DNA of 38,692 nt from an uncultured Duncaniella sp. (lineage in GTDB: Bacteria > Bacteroidota > Bacteroidia > Bacteroidales > Muribaculaceae), in the NCBI GenBank assembly GCA_910584825.1, contig CAJUCI010000025.1, forward strand, positions 1 through 38,692. Reading direction: 5' to 3'. Both the position numbers and the translations under genes were made by a program. Positions 1 through 6,785 of this stretch are shown here, in pieces (position 1 is the first letter of the stretch; each line of letters begins with the position of its first letter). The notes below the pieces were generated by a model. That model saw nothing but the letters and a program-made list of their open reading frames with translations. It was not told where the DNA came from and searched no databases.

Positions 1-403
1 GAACCGAATTTATTTAATTTTTAACCCCGTCCATTTTTTAGTGGACAGTAGTGGAGTGAAACATATTTTTCAGGTCACAAAGATACACATTTTTCACAAT
101 ATAGCGAAATTCATTTCACCATCCGCCCCGCAAACCCTCCACAACAGGCCCCGCACCATAAAAGACAAGAGCACAGGAGCACAAAGACGGGAGAACGGAA
201 GAACGAGGGGATGTAGGAGCGACGGCTTTAGCCGTCGATATGACACGACTTAGCTAACTTTAGCAATTTGAAGCAGTTGGCTGAGACGCAGCCCCATATC
301 GACGGTGTTACAGAACTACCCTCCGTTACTCTCATCTGCCCCTTCTCCTCCTATTGGATCAAGACGTTTCCAAGATATGAACTGGGTTCTACACGTTTTT
401 TCA
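1..403. other. Intergenic DNA without a convincing gene
   Basis: No believable gene was found here. Short open frames exist on the plus strand, but they run through AT-rich sequence and then through the repeat at 166-262 and look fortuitous. The first 160 bases are AT-rich and hold no clear promoter that can be tied to a gene. The stretch 263-403 lies just beyond the 3' end of the leftward gene at 404-931 and shows no strong hairpin with a T run, so no terminator can be claimed. Confidence 0.6.
166..262 (+). repeat. Composite repeat: C-rich tail (reverse) plus REP-like palindrome
   Basis: Bases 212-238 carry the palindrome CGACGGCTTTAGCCGTCG (8-bp perfect stem, TT loop) inside a longer conserved stretch that runs on to GCTAACTTT near 262. 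The same roughly 50-bp stretch recurs at 35059-35107, and the palindrome recurs inverted at 35185-35209. Bases 166-210 are the reverse complement of the C-rich repeat also found at 2411-2585 and 35230-35290. Palindrome and tail keep the same relative order at both loci, so this looks like one dispersed element. No function is known to me. Confidence 0.7.
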
Positions 404-931
404 TCATTTCTTTAGTCTTTCGATTTTTGATTTTGTCTGTCGAAGTGCGCTTTTCAATCCCGGAGATAATATCTGATACTGCATCATATCAAGATGCTCT
501 TCAAGTTCGGCAAGCAATTCCGGGAAATGTCGGCACATCTTAAACGCTACATATATACTGAAACATCTGATAGCGTATGGCTCACATTCGGAATTGATTT
601 TTGACATACAATAGTCGAGGAAATCTGTCCGTATATCGTCAGCTTCACATTCCTGATTTCTCAGGAGCTGAAGGAGCATACGCTTCTTACCCGTGTCAGT
701 CTCAACCAAAAGCATATCAATCATTTCATTGCGTAGGGACGAAAGCCATTCAGCATTTGTTTCAGGTAGATGAGTCATTGCCCAAATCGCGTTCACACTC
801 GTCATACGGTCTCCTGATCGGGATAGAGTCCAAAGCGTGACTAAGTTTTCTCGTGAACCCGAAGCCCAGGAAACCACGTTTTTGATTTCCGGCATGTTTA
901 TCCGCTTTGATAATAACTCCTCTATATTCAT
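404..931 (-). CDS. Hypothetical helical protein, possibly HEAT-like
   Basis: This encodes 175 residues and I do not recognise the family. The sequence is rich in Leu, Met, Glu and Lys and reads as successive amphipathic helices, as in small HEAT/ARM-type helical repeat proteins. There is no signal peptide, membrane segment or catalytic motif. The first residues are MNIEELLSKR, and the C terminus is a basic helix ending ERLKK. It is the last member of the leftward block that starts with the HU gene, but it is separated from the META lipoprotein gene by the 198-bp inverted-repeat element, whose edge lies 22 bases upstream of this ATG. The element could therefore supply or interrupt its expression. 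Base composition is less GC-rich than the T9SS region, like its neighbours to the right. Confidence 0.75.
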   Translation of the reverse strand: MNIEELLSKRINMPEIKNVVSWASGSRENLVTLWTLSRSGDRMTSVNAIWAMTHLPETNAEWLSSLRNEMIDMLLVETDTGKKRMLLQLLRNQECEADDIRTDFLDYCMSKINSECEPYAIRCFSIYVAFKMCRHFPELLAELEEHLDMMQYQILSPGLKSALRQTKSKIERLKK

Positions 932-952
932 TGCTTATTTATTTTTATCCGT

Positions 953-1150
953 TAAGTAGCTGTTCAGATTAAACGCATAACCACGGCGTAGCTGTTTTGG
1001 CGACATATTGGTCGCGGAGCGAAGGAGCATAGCGAGCTATGCGACTGAACGACAAGACCAATATGGCCCAAAACAGTAGCCGGGGATATGCGAGATTTTA
1101 AAGAAACATCTATTGTATAATTTTATCGTTTTAATCTGAACAGCTACTTA
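953..1150. mobile_element. 198-bp MITE-like element with perfect 21-bp terminal inverted repeats
   Basis: The ends 953-973 and 1130-1150 are perfect 21-bp inverted copies (core AGCTGTTCAGATTAA). The interior is also largely self-complementary: CTGTTTTGG followed by ACATATTGGTC on the left pairs imperfectly with GACCAATATGG and CCAAAACAG on the right. The centre is a small hairpin, GCATAGC-GA-GCTATGC. The whole element could fold as one long stem. It has no room for a transposase, which suggests a miniature inverted-repeat element moved in trans. I see no convincing target-site duplication. Its right end lies inside the META lipoprotein coding sequence and supplies the stop codon. Confidence 0.75.
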
Positions 1151-1616
1151 CTTTCTTAAGCACGATATACTCTGAGGGGTTACGACTGTCAAGTCGGGCG
1201 ATTGAGTCATTCTCTACATATACGGTTGCGATATTCGGAAGAATCCTGCGGATTGCATCCTCAGTAGTCATATTGTCGCAAGCCATCTCAGTCATGGCTC
1301 CGTCGCCGAGCATGATGGAATCGCCTTTTATTGCATATGCTCCAGAGAATGTGTTGCAATTTGTCTGGATAAAATAGGTGCTATCCTCAAATTCGATATA
1401 CTGACTCACACCGGGCACTTCCTCTGAAGGACGAACATAGTCGGAGTCGTTGAAAACGATATTCTCCATATTCCACTGACCTTTGATGTCGGCATAAGCA
1501 GTTACATCCTGCGGGATGTTCTCATCTGCAATGTGATTCCCGATCTTGTTGCCTGTGCACGATGTGGCGACTATTGCCACGAATGCCATAAGTATTATTT
1601 TTGCCTTTGTTTTCAT
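1131..1616 (-). CDS. META-domain (HslJ-like) lipoprotein
   Basis: This is a predicted outer-membrane or periplasmic lipoprotein of 161 residues. The start at 1616 gives MKTKAKIILMAF, a hydrophobic stretch, and the lipobox VATSC with the lipidated Cys at residue 20. An upstream in-frame start at 1670 would add 18 hydrophilic residues and is less likely. The mature part has the META-domain pattern: a GQWNM strand, a TNCNTFSGAY segment resembling the family's conserved N-x-F-x-G, then TEMAC. Family members such as HslJ are linked to stress resistance in other bacteria; the role here is unknown. The last codons (VSSCSD and stop) lie in the terminal repeat of the 953-1150 element, so the native C terminus has probably been replaced. 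It lies 63 bases downstream of the 49-residue gene. Confidence 0.8.
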   Translation of the reverse strand: MKTKAKIILMAFVAIVATSCTGNKIGNHIADENIPQDVTAYADIKGQWNMENIVFNDSDYVRPSEEVPGVSQYIEFEDSTYFIQTNCNTFSGAYAIKGDSIMLGDGAMTEMACDNMTTEDAIRRILPNIATVYVENDSIARLDSRNPSEYIVLKKVSSCSD

Positions 1617-1679
1617 TCTATTTAATGTTACATTTTTATTTCCGCTGGTTCTCTTTATTCGGTTAATCAAGCCTATATT

Positions 1680-1829
1680 TCAGTCCCAATCGTTAAGGTT
1701 GGAGATGAAATCGTCAATCGATTTTTCATCAATCAGCTCCGGCAATTCTCCGGTATTGATATGATAGTCGTAATCAACCATCATATCATCAACGGGATTT
1801 TCGCCATATTCATTATCTTCGTGGTCCAT
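1680..1829 (-). CDS. Small acidic protein, 49 residues
   Basis: This short leftward gene starts MDHEDNEYGENP and ends NLNDWD. Its ATG shares one base with the TGA of the preceding membrane-protein gene (TGATG), a typical translational-coupling overlap, which is the main reason to believe it. The product is strongly acidic (many Asp and Glu, few basic residues) and has no membrane segment. A middle stretch, YDYHINTGELPELIDEKS, is suggestive of a short binding motif, but no family is recognised. It sits between the two-helix membrane protein and the META lipoprotein, so the three are probably co-transcribed from the HU promoter. It might be a regulator or partner of the membrane protein; that is a guess. 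Confidence 0.6.
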   Translation of the reverse strand: MDHEDNEYGENPVDDMMVDYDYHINTGELPELIDEKSIDDFISNLNDWD

Positions 1830-2059
1830 CAATCATTTTGCTTTTGGATTGTATCAATCCGTTTCGAGAACCATTTGTAAATGAAGTAGAAACCCGCAAA
1901 CATAAGTACACCGAGGATAAACTTTGATGATTTCGTCAGCATATCATGTTCGCGTAGATACTGATTGCATAGGGCAATGATTGCTCCATACAATCCAGCC
2001 ATCAACAATAAAATGAGCAATGCTGAAATGGCTTTCTTTGCCGTTGGACTTAGTTTCAT
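1829..2059 (-). CDS. Small two-helix inner-membrane protein
   Basis: This encodes 76 residues with two predicted transmembrane helices: residues about 10-32 (ISALLILLLMAGLYGAIIAL) and about 46-62 (FILGVLMFAGFYFIYKWF). A short polar loop joins them and the tail is basic and polar (KRIDTIQKQND). The ATG follows directly on the TAA of the HU gene, with no intervening base, and the stop overlaps the start of the 49-residue gene, so translation is probably coupled along the block. I do not recognise the family. Its size and topology are compatible with a small structural or regulatory membrane protein, but nothing in the sequence shows a specific role. Confidence 0.75.
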   Translation of the reverse strand: MKLSPTAKKAISALLILLLMAGLYGAIIALCNQYLREHDMLTKSSKFILGVLMFAGFYFIYKWFSKRIDTIQKQND

Positions 2060-2338
2060 TTACTTGCTTGCGACTTCCTCTTTGAAGGTGTTTGCGGGTT
2101 TGAACGCCGGGATATTGTGCGTCGGAATTATGATAGTTGTATTCTTGCTGATGTTGCGGGCAGTCTTTTCGGCTCTGGTCTTTACGATGAAAGAACCGAA
2201 TCCACGGAGATATACGTTTTCGCCGTGAGCAAGGCTGTCCTTGACAACAGTCATAAACTGTTCGACTACGGTAACAACCGCAGCCTTGTCGATGCCGGTT
2301 GTCTTTGCGATTTCATTCGCTATTTCTGCTTTAGTCAT
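2060..2338 (-). CDS. HU/IHF-family DNA-binding protein
   Basis: This 92-residue protein has the full length of the HU/IHF family of dimeric DNA-bending proteins. The N-terminal helices (MTKAEIANEIAKTTG, then a hydrophobic helix) are followed by the hallmark GFGSF turn (in LRGFGSFIVKTR), the DNA-binding arm beginning ARNISKN, and the closing AFKPANTFKEEV segment with the family's proline and phenylalanine. The arm reads TIIIPTHNIPAFKP where HU/IHF arms usually carry the intercalating proline. The gene leads a leftward block and has a TAnnTTTG box about 40 bases upstream. Which paralogue it is (HU or IHF-like) cannot be decided from sequence alone. Confidence 0.93.
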   Translation of the reverse strand: MTKAEIANEIAKTTGIDKAAVVTVVEQFMTVVKDSLAHGENVYLRGFGSFIVKTRAEKTARNISKNTTIIIPTHNIPAFKPANTFKEEVASK

Positions 2339-2377
2339 TTTCCTGTATTACTTTGAATTTAATGAGTTTTCAGAATG

Positions 2378-2385
2378 CAAAATTA
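2378..2385 (-). promoter_or_regulatory. Bacteroidales -7 box (TAATTTTG) for the HU operon
   Basis: TAATTTTG on the minus strand fits the Bacteroidetes TAnnTTTG consensus and ends 39 bases before the HU start codon. The matching upstream -33 TTTG element is weak or absent. It is placed to drive the HU, membrane protein, acidic protein and META lipoprotein block. Confidence 0.5.
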
Positions 2386-2410
2386 CTATAAATAACTGAA
2401 TTTCGGAACG

Positions 2411-2585
2411 AATACCGTGCACCATCTACACCCCCTCGTGCTCCCGTGCTCCCGTCTTTGTGTCCCGTGTCCCTGTGCTCCCGTGCTCCCGTTTTTGTGC
2501 CCCTGTGCTCCTGTCTCCCGTTCCCCCGTCTTTGTGCCCCTGTGCTCCTGTCTCTCGTTCTCCCGTGCTCCCGTCTTTGTGCTCA
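2411..2585 (+). repeat. Degenerate C-rich tandem repeat
   Basis: The stretch is built of imperfect copies of GTGCTCCCGTCTTTGTGCCC and variants such as CCTGTGCTCCTGTCTCCCGT. It stays open in several frames on both strands only because the repeat lacks stop trinucleotides; those frames are not genes. Related C-rich DNA occurs at 166-210 (reverse), 3280-3335 and 35230-35290. Confidence 0.75.
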
Positions 2586-2630
2586 GCATGTTCGCGACAT
2601 TATCGCACCAAAAGCCCCGTGCTCACTCCC

Positions 2631-2638
2631 TACCTTTG
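2631..2638 (+). promoter_or_regulatory. Possible -7 box (TACCTTTG)
   Basis: TACCTTTG matches TAnnTTTG and ends four bases before the ATG at 2643. If used, transcription would begin at or very near the start codon and the mRNA would be leaderless. The upstream -33 element is not clear because the DNA there is C-rich repeat, so this could be chance. Confidence 0.35.
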
Positions 2639-2642
2639 CACC

Positions 2643-3356
2643 ATGCAATCACGGAGGCTCATAACATCCAGCGTTTCTCGTAAGCCGTGCATCCCCGACA
2701 TATGGTGCCACAGCTTCAGGAGGTTTCTCGGCAGGCAACTGACGCCCGCCGAGAAAGCCGTCATATCCACCCTCGAAAAGGCTCGCCGTGCTCGTACTCG
2801 TCCCCGCCCCACAGTCATCATCGACCATCCCGGCCACGACAGCACAGCCATTCTCGACAGCTACCTCCGCTACAGGCTCGCCACCTCCCCCGAGGGAGCC
2901 ACAGCCATTCGCTGCACCCCCGACCGTCAGGCTATAAGCAAGCGCACTCCCCGCCTCCGCTCCATCACCTACCGACAAGTGCAGAGCATTCGCGGAAGCA
3001 CCCCCGCCTTCATGCTCCTACTCAATGCCCATCGGGCGCGAACCTACTCCCCGCTGCTCAAAAGCCCCGATAACTTTCAGAAAGTCTGCTCCGTTCTCTT
3101 CCCCATCCTTGACCGCTCAGGCTTCCTGATTATCCACCTTAGGGCCGACCGCCCGCCCAAAGCCCTCCCACCCGGCCTCCTCATCCACAGCTTTGAGACA
3201 GTGGGAGCGCGGCAGCGCGACAACGGTAGCGACGAAAGCGATGGCGATGACACCCCCCTTGTCACAATCATCACCCTCACCCCCCGTTCCCCCGTGCTCC
3301 CGTCTCTCAAACAGTGCTCCTGTGCCCCCGTCTCCCCTCATCCGCCCCCACTTTAG
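2643..3356 (+). CDS. Hypothetical protein, 237 residues
   Basis: The family is not recognised. The ATG at 2643 was chosen because the frame upstream of it is only C-rich repeat. The product is basic and soluble, starting MQSRRLITSS. A central region has alternating strands and helices: TVIIDHPGHDSTAIL, then GATAIRCTPDRQAI, a helical stretch around AFMLLLNAHRART, and FLIIHLRADRPP, which could be an alpha/beta (Rossmann-like or P-loop-like) fold, but no Walker or other catalytic motif is evident. After about residue 200 the protein passes into a low-complexity tail rich in Pro, Ser and Cys that is a translation of the same C-rich repeat found upstream. The native C terminus is therefore probably shorter, and repeat sequence has invaded the 3' end. 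Confidence 0.6.
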   Translation: MQSRRLITSSVSRKPCIPDIWCHSFRRFLGRQLTPAEKAVISTLEKARRARTRPRPTVIIDHPGHDSTAILDSYLRYRLATSPEGATAIRCTPDRQAISKRTPRLRSITYRQVQSIRGSTPAFMLLLNAHRARTYSPLLKSPDNFQKVCSVLFPILDRSGFLIIHLRADRPPKALPPGLLIHSFETVGARQRDNGSDESDGDDTPLVTIITLTPRSPVLPSLKQCSCAPVSPHPPPL

Positions 3357-3423
3357 CGGTACGCCGTGCTCCGCAGCCCAAAGCTAAACCGCACGGCAAG
3401 TGTTCATTGACATATTGCACAAA

Positions 3424-3438
3424 TAAGGGCCACCCTTA
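3424..3438. promoter_or_regulatory. Short palindrome upstream of porT
   Basis: TAAGGG-CCA-CCCTTA is a perfect 6-bp dyad lying about 50 bases before the porT start and just ahead of the whole T9SS operon. It could be an operator or a short hairpin. Nothing else in the sequence supports a specific regulator. Confidence 0.3.
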
Positions 3439-3485
3439 CTTCACGCGCATGCAATAATCATCGCGGTTATTCGTTTAAATATGTG

Positions 3486-4235
3486 ATGAATCATAGCTTT
3501 ATCACATATCTGCGTGGAAAGGTGGCGGTGCTCGTGGCCGCGCTCGTCATGGGCGTGGGCGGCGCGGCTGTGGTGCATGCGCAGACGCTGAACGACAAGG
3601 TGCTCAACCGCCCGTATGCCGACATGCGACGCTGGCACCTGGGTTTCTCGGTGGGCGTGCACACGCAGGATATCACCTTCACCCACAACGGTTTCGTCAC
3701 CGAGCAGGGGGAGGAGTGGTATATGGACCAGCCGTCGTTCTCGCCGGGTTTCTGCGTCAACGGCCTCATTGATTTCAGGCTCAACCACCTGTTTAACCTC
3801 CGCTTCACGCCGGGCATGTATTTCGGCAACCGCGACATCACCATGCGTGAGTATCAGACCGGGGCCGAGCTGAGGCAGAATGTCAAGTCGACCTACGTGG
3901 TGCTGCCCGTCGACCTCAAATTCTCGGGCATGCGCTACCGTCAGGCCCGCCCCTATGTCACCGCCGGAGTGATGCCGACATTCAACCTCACCCGCGGCGG
4001 GGGCGACTATCTGCGCACCAAACCGATGGACATATACCTTACCACCGGCTTCGGCTGCGATTTCTATCTGCCTTATTTCAAGTTCATTCCCGAAGTGAAG
4101 TTCTGCTTCGGGCTGACCGACGTAATCGACCATGACCGCCCCGACCTGGAGGAGGAGCCTGACAAGCTGAAAATCACACAGTCGCTCAAAAAGGCCATTT
4201 CCCGGATGGTGGTATTCACATTTTATTTCGAGTAA
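3486..4235 (+). CDS. porT: PorT-family outer-membrane beta-barrel protein of the T9SS
   Basis: This encodes 249 residues with an N-terminal signal peptide (hydrophobic VAVLVAALVMGVGGAAVVHA, cleavage likely before QTLNDK). The rest has the alternating strands of a small eight-stranded outer-membrane barrel: WHLGFSVGVHTQD, LRFTPGMYFG, TYVVLPVDLKFSGMR, RPYVTAGVMP, IPEVKFCFGL and a closing MVVFTFYFE ending in aromatic residues. Length and the pattern LPVDLKF followed by PYVTAGV fit PorT, which is essential for type IX secretion in Porphyromonas gingivalis. An in-frame GTG at 3483 precedes the ATG; the ATG is preferred. The next gene begins directly after this stop codon, so it is the first gene of the T9SS operon. 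Another outer-membrane barrel family is possible, but the context favours PorT. Confidence 0.78.
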   Translation: MNHSFITYLRGKVAVLVAALVMGVGGAAVVHAQTLNDKVLNRPYADMRRWHLGFSVGVHTQDITFTHNGFVTEQGEEWYMDQPSFSPGFCVNGLIDFRLNHLFNLRFTPGMYFGNRDITMREYQTGAELRQNVKSTYVVLPVDLKFSGMRYRQARPYVTAGVMPTFNLTRGGGDYLRTKPMDIYLTTGFGCDFYLPYFKFIPEVKFCFGLTDVIDHDRPDLEEEPDKLKITQSLKKAISRMVVFTFYFE

Positions 4236-5264
4236 ATGCGTAAGTCACGCCATTACATATTCATGACGGCACTGCTGTGGGCGGTGGCACTCGTCGCGGG
4301 CACCCAACGGGCCGCCGCGCAGGGCGACGCCATGCTCACGCAATACTGGGCCGTGCCTACATATTACAACCCTGCCGCAGCGGGCGACACCGACAACATA
4401 CGTCTGCGCGGCGGGATGCGCGCCCAGTGGATAGGCATCGACAACGCCCCGCGTACATTTGTCGGCGCAGCCGACACCCCCTTCAAGTTTTTGGGCAAGA
4501 AATGGGGCGCGGGCGTGGTGATACAGCAGGAGTCATACGGCCTGTTCCGCAACCTTACGGCCAACGCCCAGATAGGCTACAAGCACAAGGCCCTGAAGGG
4601 GGAGTTCACAGCCGCCCTCCAGGTGGGATTCTTCAACGAGCAGTTCAAAGGCTCTGAGGTCTACATCCCCGACGATGACGACTACCACCAGAGCACTGAC
4701 AACGCCCTGCCCAACCGCGACGTGGCGGGCAACGCCCTCGACCTGGGCATAGGTGTCTACTATGTGGGCAAACGCTTCAAGGCGGGCCTATCGCTGCTCC
4801 ACGCCAACAACCCGTCGGTGACCTTCAGCGACGAGAACGGCACGCAAGGCTCGGGCGAAGTGAGCGATTCGGGCGACGGCACGGCGAAAAAATATCAGTT
4901 TACAGCCCCCCGCACCCTCTATTTTAACGCCGAGGGCAATATTCCGATAAAAAACACGTTATTTGAATTGCTACCTTCCGTGCTGATAAGGAGCGACTTC
5001 ACGTTTACCGACGTGGCCGCGACTGTCAGGGCAAGATACAATAAAATGTTCTCGGCCGGCATCGGCTACCGCTACGGCGACGCCGTGTCGCTGATGCTCG
5101 GGGCCGAACTCAAGGGGATATTCATAGGCTACAGCTATGACTACCACCTGAGCGACATAGCCAAGGCTTCGTCCGGGAGCCATGAGATATTTGCCGGATA
5201 CAACCTTAAACTTGACTTCTCAGAGAAAAACCGCAACAAACACAAGAGCATACGCATAATGTAA
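4236..5264 (+). CDS. porP: PorP/SprF-family T9SS outer-membrane protein
   Basis: This encodes 342 residues with a signal peptide (to about AAAQ at residue 29). The mature start GDAMLTQYWAVPTYYNPAAAG is the hallmark of the PorP/SprF family (QY...P..YNPA.AG). Barrel-type strands follow through to a C-terminal segment (HEIFAGYNLKLDF). PorP/SprF proteins are outer-membrane barrels that work with the GldK/GldN ring and, in many members, with surface-anchored substrates. The start codon abuts the porT stop and gldK begins three bases after this stop, so the three are translated as a unit. Family-level identity is secure. Whether this is the main PorP or an SprF-like paralogue is inferred from its position in front of gldK. 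Confidence 0.92.
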   Translation: MRKSRHYIFMTALLWAVALVAGTQRAAAQGDAMLTQYWAVPTYYNPAAAGDTDNIRLRGGMRAQWIGIDNAPRTFVGAADTPFKFLGKKWGAGVVIQQESYGLFRNLTANAQIGYKHKALKGEFTAALQVGFFNEQFKGSEVYIPDDDDYHQSTDNALPNRDVAGNALDLGIGVYYVGKRFKAGLSLLHANNPSVTFSDENGTQGSGEVSDSGDGTAKKYQFTAPRTLYFNAEGNIPIKNTLFELLPSVLIRSDFTFTDVAATVRARYNKMFSAGIGYRYGDAVSLMLGAELKGIFIGYSYDYHLSDIAKASSGSHEIFAGYNLKLDFSEKNRNKHKSIRIM

Positions 5265-5267
5265 CTT

Positions 5268-6707
5268 ATGAAAAAGATACTTCATATACTCTCCGCAATC
5301 ATAATCGTGAGCGTGGCCGTGAGCTGCGCCACCGGCAGCCGCAACTCGATGGGCGGCGAAGTCACCGGCGTGGGGGGCACCTCATGGGCCGAGCCTACGC
5401 CTTACGGCATGGTGCTCGTTGACCGGGGCTCGGTAAAGATGGGCCCGGCCAAGGATGACTCGCTGTGGAATCTCAAGGCCGACTCGCGCGGCGTGTCGGT
5501 CGACGCCTTCTGGATGGACGAGACCGAGATTACCAACGCCAAGTACAAGCAGTTTGTCTTCTGGGTGCGCGACTCCATCATCCGCGAGCGTCTCGCCGAC
5601 CCCACCTATGGCGGCAACGAGGAATACAAAATCGAGGAGGACCGCGAGGGCAACCCCGTGACCCCTCACCTCAACTGGGCCAAGGCAATACCCTGGCGCA
5701 ACGCCAACGAGGACGAGCAGCGCGCCATCGAGAGCCTCTACCGCATCAACCCCATCACGGGCGTGAAGGAGCTTGACCCCGAGCAGCTCAACTACCGCTA
5801 CGAAATCTACAACCACACCGAGGCCGCCAAGCGCAAAAACCGCCTCAACCCCGAACGTCGCGAGTATAACACCGACAAGCCCACCCCCACCACCCTGCCC
5901 CTCATATCGAAGGACACCGCATATGTCAACGATGACGGTCAGATAATCCGCGAGACCGTGACCCGCGCCCTCACCGGCCCCTACGATTTCGTGAACACAT
6001 ATATAGTAAATGTGTACCCCGACACCACGGCCTGGATTAACGACTTTGACAACGCCTACAACGAGCCTTACGTGCGCATGTATTTCTCGCACGGCGGCTA
6101 CAGCGACTACCCCGTAGTGGGTGTGAGCTGGGAGCAGGCTAACGCGTTTGCCAACTGGCGCACCGACTTCCTGCGCCGTTCGCTCGGACGCGAGGGCATC
6201 TACATCGAGCCTTACCGCCTGCCCACCGAGGCCGAGTGGGAGTATGCCGCCCGCGCCGGAAAGAGCGACAACATGTATCCCTGGGACGGCGACCTGCCGC
6301 TCACCGAGGAGCAGGGGTGCTTCTATGCCAACTTCAAGCCCCAGGAGGGCAACTTCGTGCAGGACGGACAGCTGATAACGTCGCGAGTCGGCACCTATGC
6401 CCCCAACGACTTCGGCCTCTATGACATGGCCGGCAATGTGAGCGAGTGGACTTCGACAGCGTTCACCGAGAGCGTGGGCAAGCTCACAAGCGACCTCAAC
6501 CCCGAATACCGCTACGACGCCGCGCAGGAGGACCCCTACAAGATGAAGCGCAAAATCGTGCGCGGTGGCTCGTGGAAGGATGTGGCCCACAATGTGCGCT
6601 CTGACCTGCGCATGTGGGAGTATCAGAACGAGCAGCGCAGCTACATCGGTTTCCGCTGCGTGCGTTCGCAGATAGGATTTGCCAAGGGCACCAAGTCTAA
6701 GAAATGA
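5268..6707 (+). CDS. gldK: GldK/PorK, T9SS ring lipoprotein
   Basis: This encodes 479 residues. The N terminus MKKILHILSAIIIVSVAVSC is a lipoprotein signal with lipobox VAVSC (lipidated Cys at residue 20). The mature protein has the formylglycine-generating-enzyme/sulfatase-modifying fold: GMVLVDRGSVKMG, a WMDETEITNAKYKQF block, VSWEQANAFANWR, the RLPTEAEWEYAARAG motif, the DMAGNVSEW motif and a closing RGGSWKD...IGFRCV. In GldK/PorK this fold is structural rather than enzymatic; the protein forms the periplasmic outer-membrane ring with GldN. The long insert at about residues 120-255 is typical of GldK compared with true sulfatase-modifying enzymes. It is the third gene of the operon. Confidence 0.95.
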   Translation: MKKILHILSAIIIVSVAVSCATGSRNSMGGEVTGVGGTSWAEPTPYGMVLVDRGSVKMGPAKDDSLWNLKADSRGVSVDAFWMDETEITNAKYKQFVFWVRDSIIRERLADPTYGGNEEYKIEEDREGNPVTPHLNWAKAIPWRNANEDEQRAIESLYRINPITGVKELDPEQLNYRYEIYNHTEAAKRKNRLNPERREYNTDKPTPTTLPLISKDTAYVNDDGQIIRETVTRALTGPYDFVNTYIVNVYPDTTAWINDFDNAYNEPYVRMYFSHGGYSDYPVVGVSWEQANAFANWRTDFLRRSLGREGIYIEPYRLPTEAEWEYAARAGKSDNMYPWDGDLPLTEEQGCFYANFKPQEGNFVQDGQLITSRVGTYAPNDFGLYDMAGNVSEWTSTAFTESVGKLTSDLNPEYRYDAAQEDPYKMKRKIVRGGSWKDVAHNVRSDLRMWEYQNEQRSYIGFRCVRSQIGFAKGTKSKK

Positions 6708-6760
6708 GTTTAGAGTTTAGAGTTTAGAGTTTAAAGTTTAGTCTGACAGGAGCCTGTCGG
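6706..6760 (+). repeat. AGTTTAG heptad array and hairpin between gldK and gldL
   Basis: From the gldK stop codon to 6742 the sequence is about five copies of a heptad (AGTTTAG and AGTTTAA). It is followed at 6743-6760 by the hairpin CTGACAGG-AG-CCTGTCGG (8-bp stem with one G-T pair). There is no T run after it, so it is not a clear terminator and could be an attenuating or mRNA-stabilising structure. Related heptads occur at 18845-18866 and 29480-29520. Confidence 0.65.
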
Positions 6761-6785
6761 AGAATATACCATAGTCAATACCGCT

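Noticed and set aside
41..543. Short open frames on the plus strand at the left edge
   Set aside because: They run through AT-rich and repeat DNA, lack start context, and the second overlaps the antisense of the better-supported gene at 404-931.
2386..2642. Several overlapping open frames on both strands through the C-rich repeat
   Set aside because: The repeat lacks stop trinucleotides in many frames, so long open frames arise by chance. The translations are cysteine- and proline-rich low complexity without any domain.
3441..4133. Long open frame antisense to porT
   Set aside because: It is a shadow frame in GC-rich coding DNA; the plus-strand frame has a signal peptide and barrel strands.
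5382..6590. 402-residue open frame antisense to gldK
   Set aside because: It is caused by GC-rich codon structure on the opposite strand. The translation is Gly, Val and Leu-rich without domains, while gldK carries clear family motifs.
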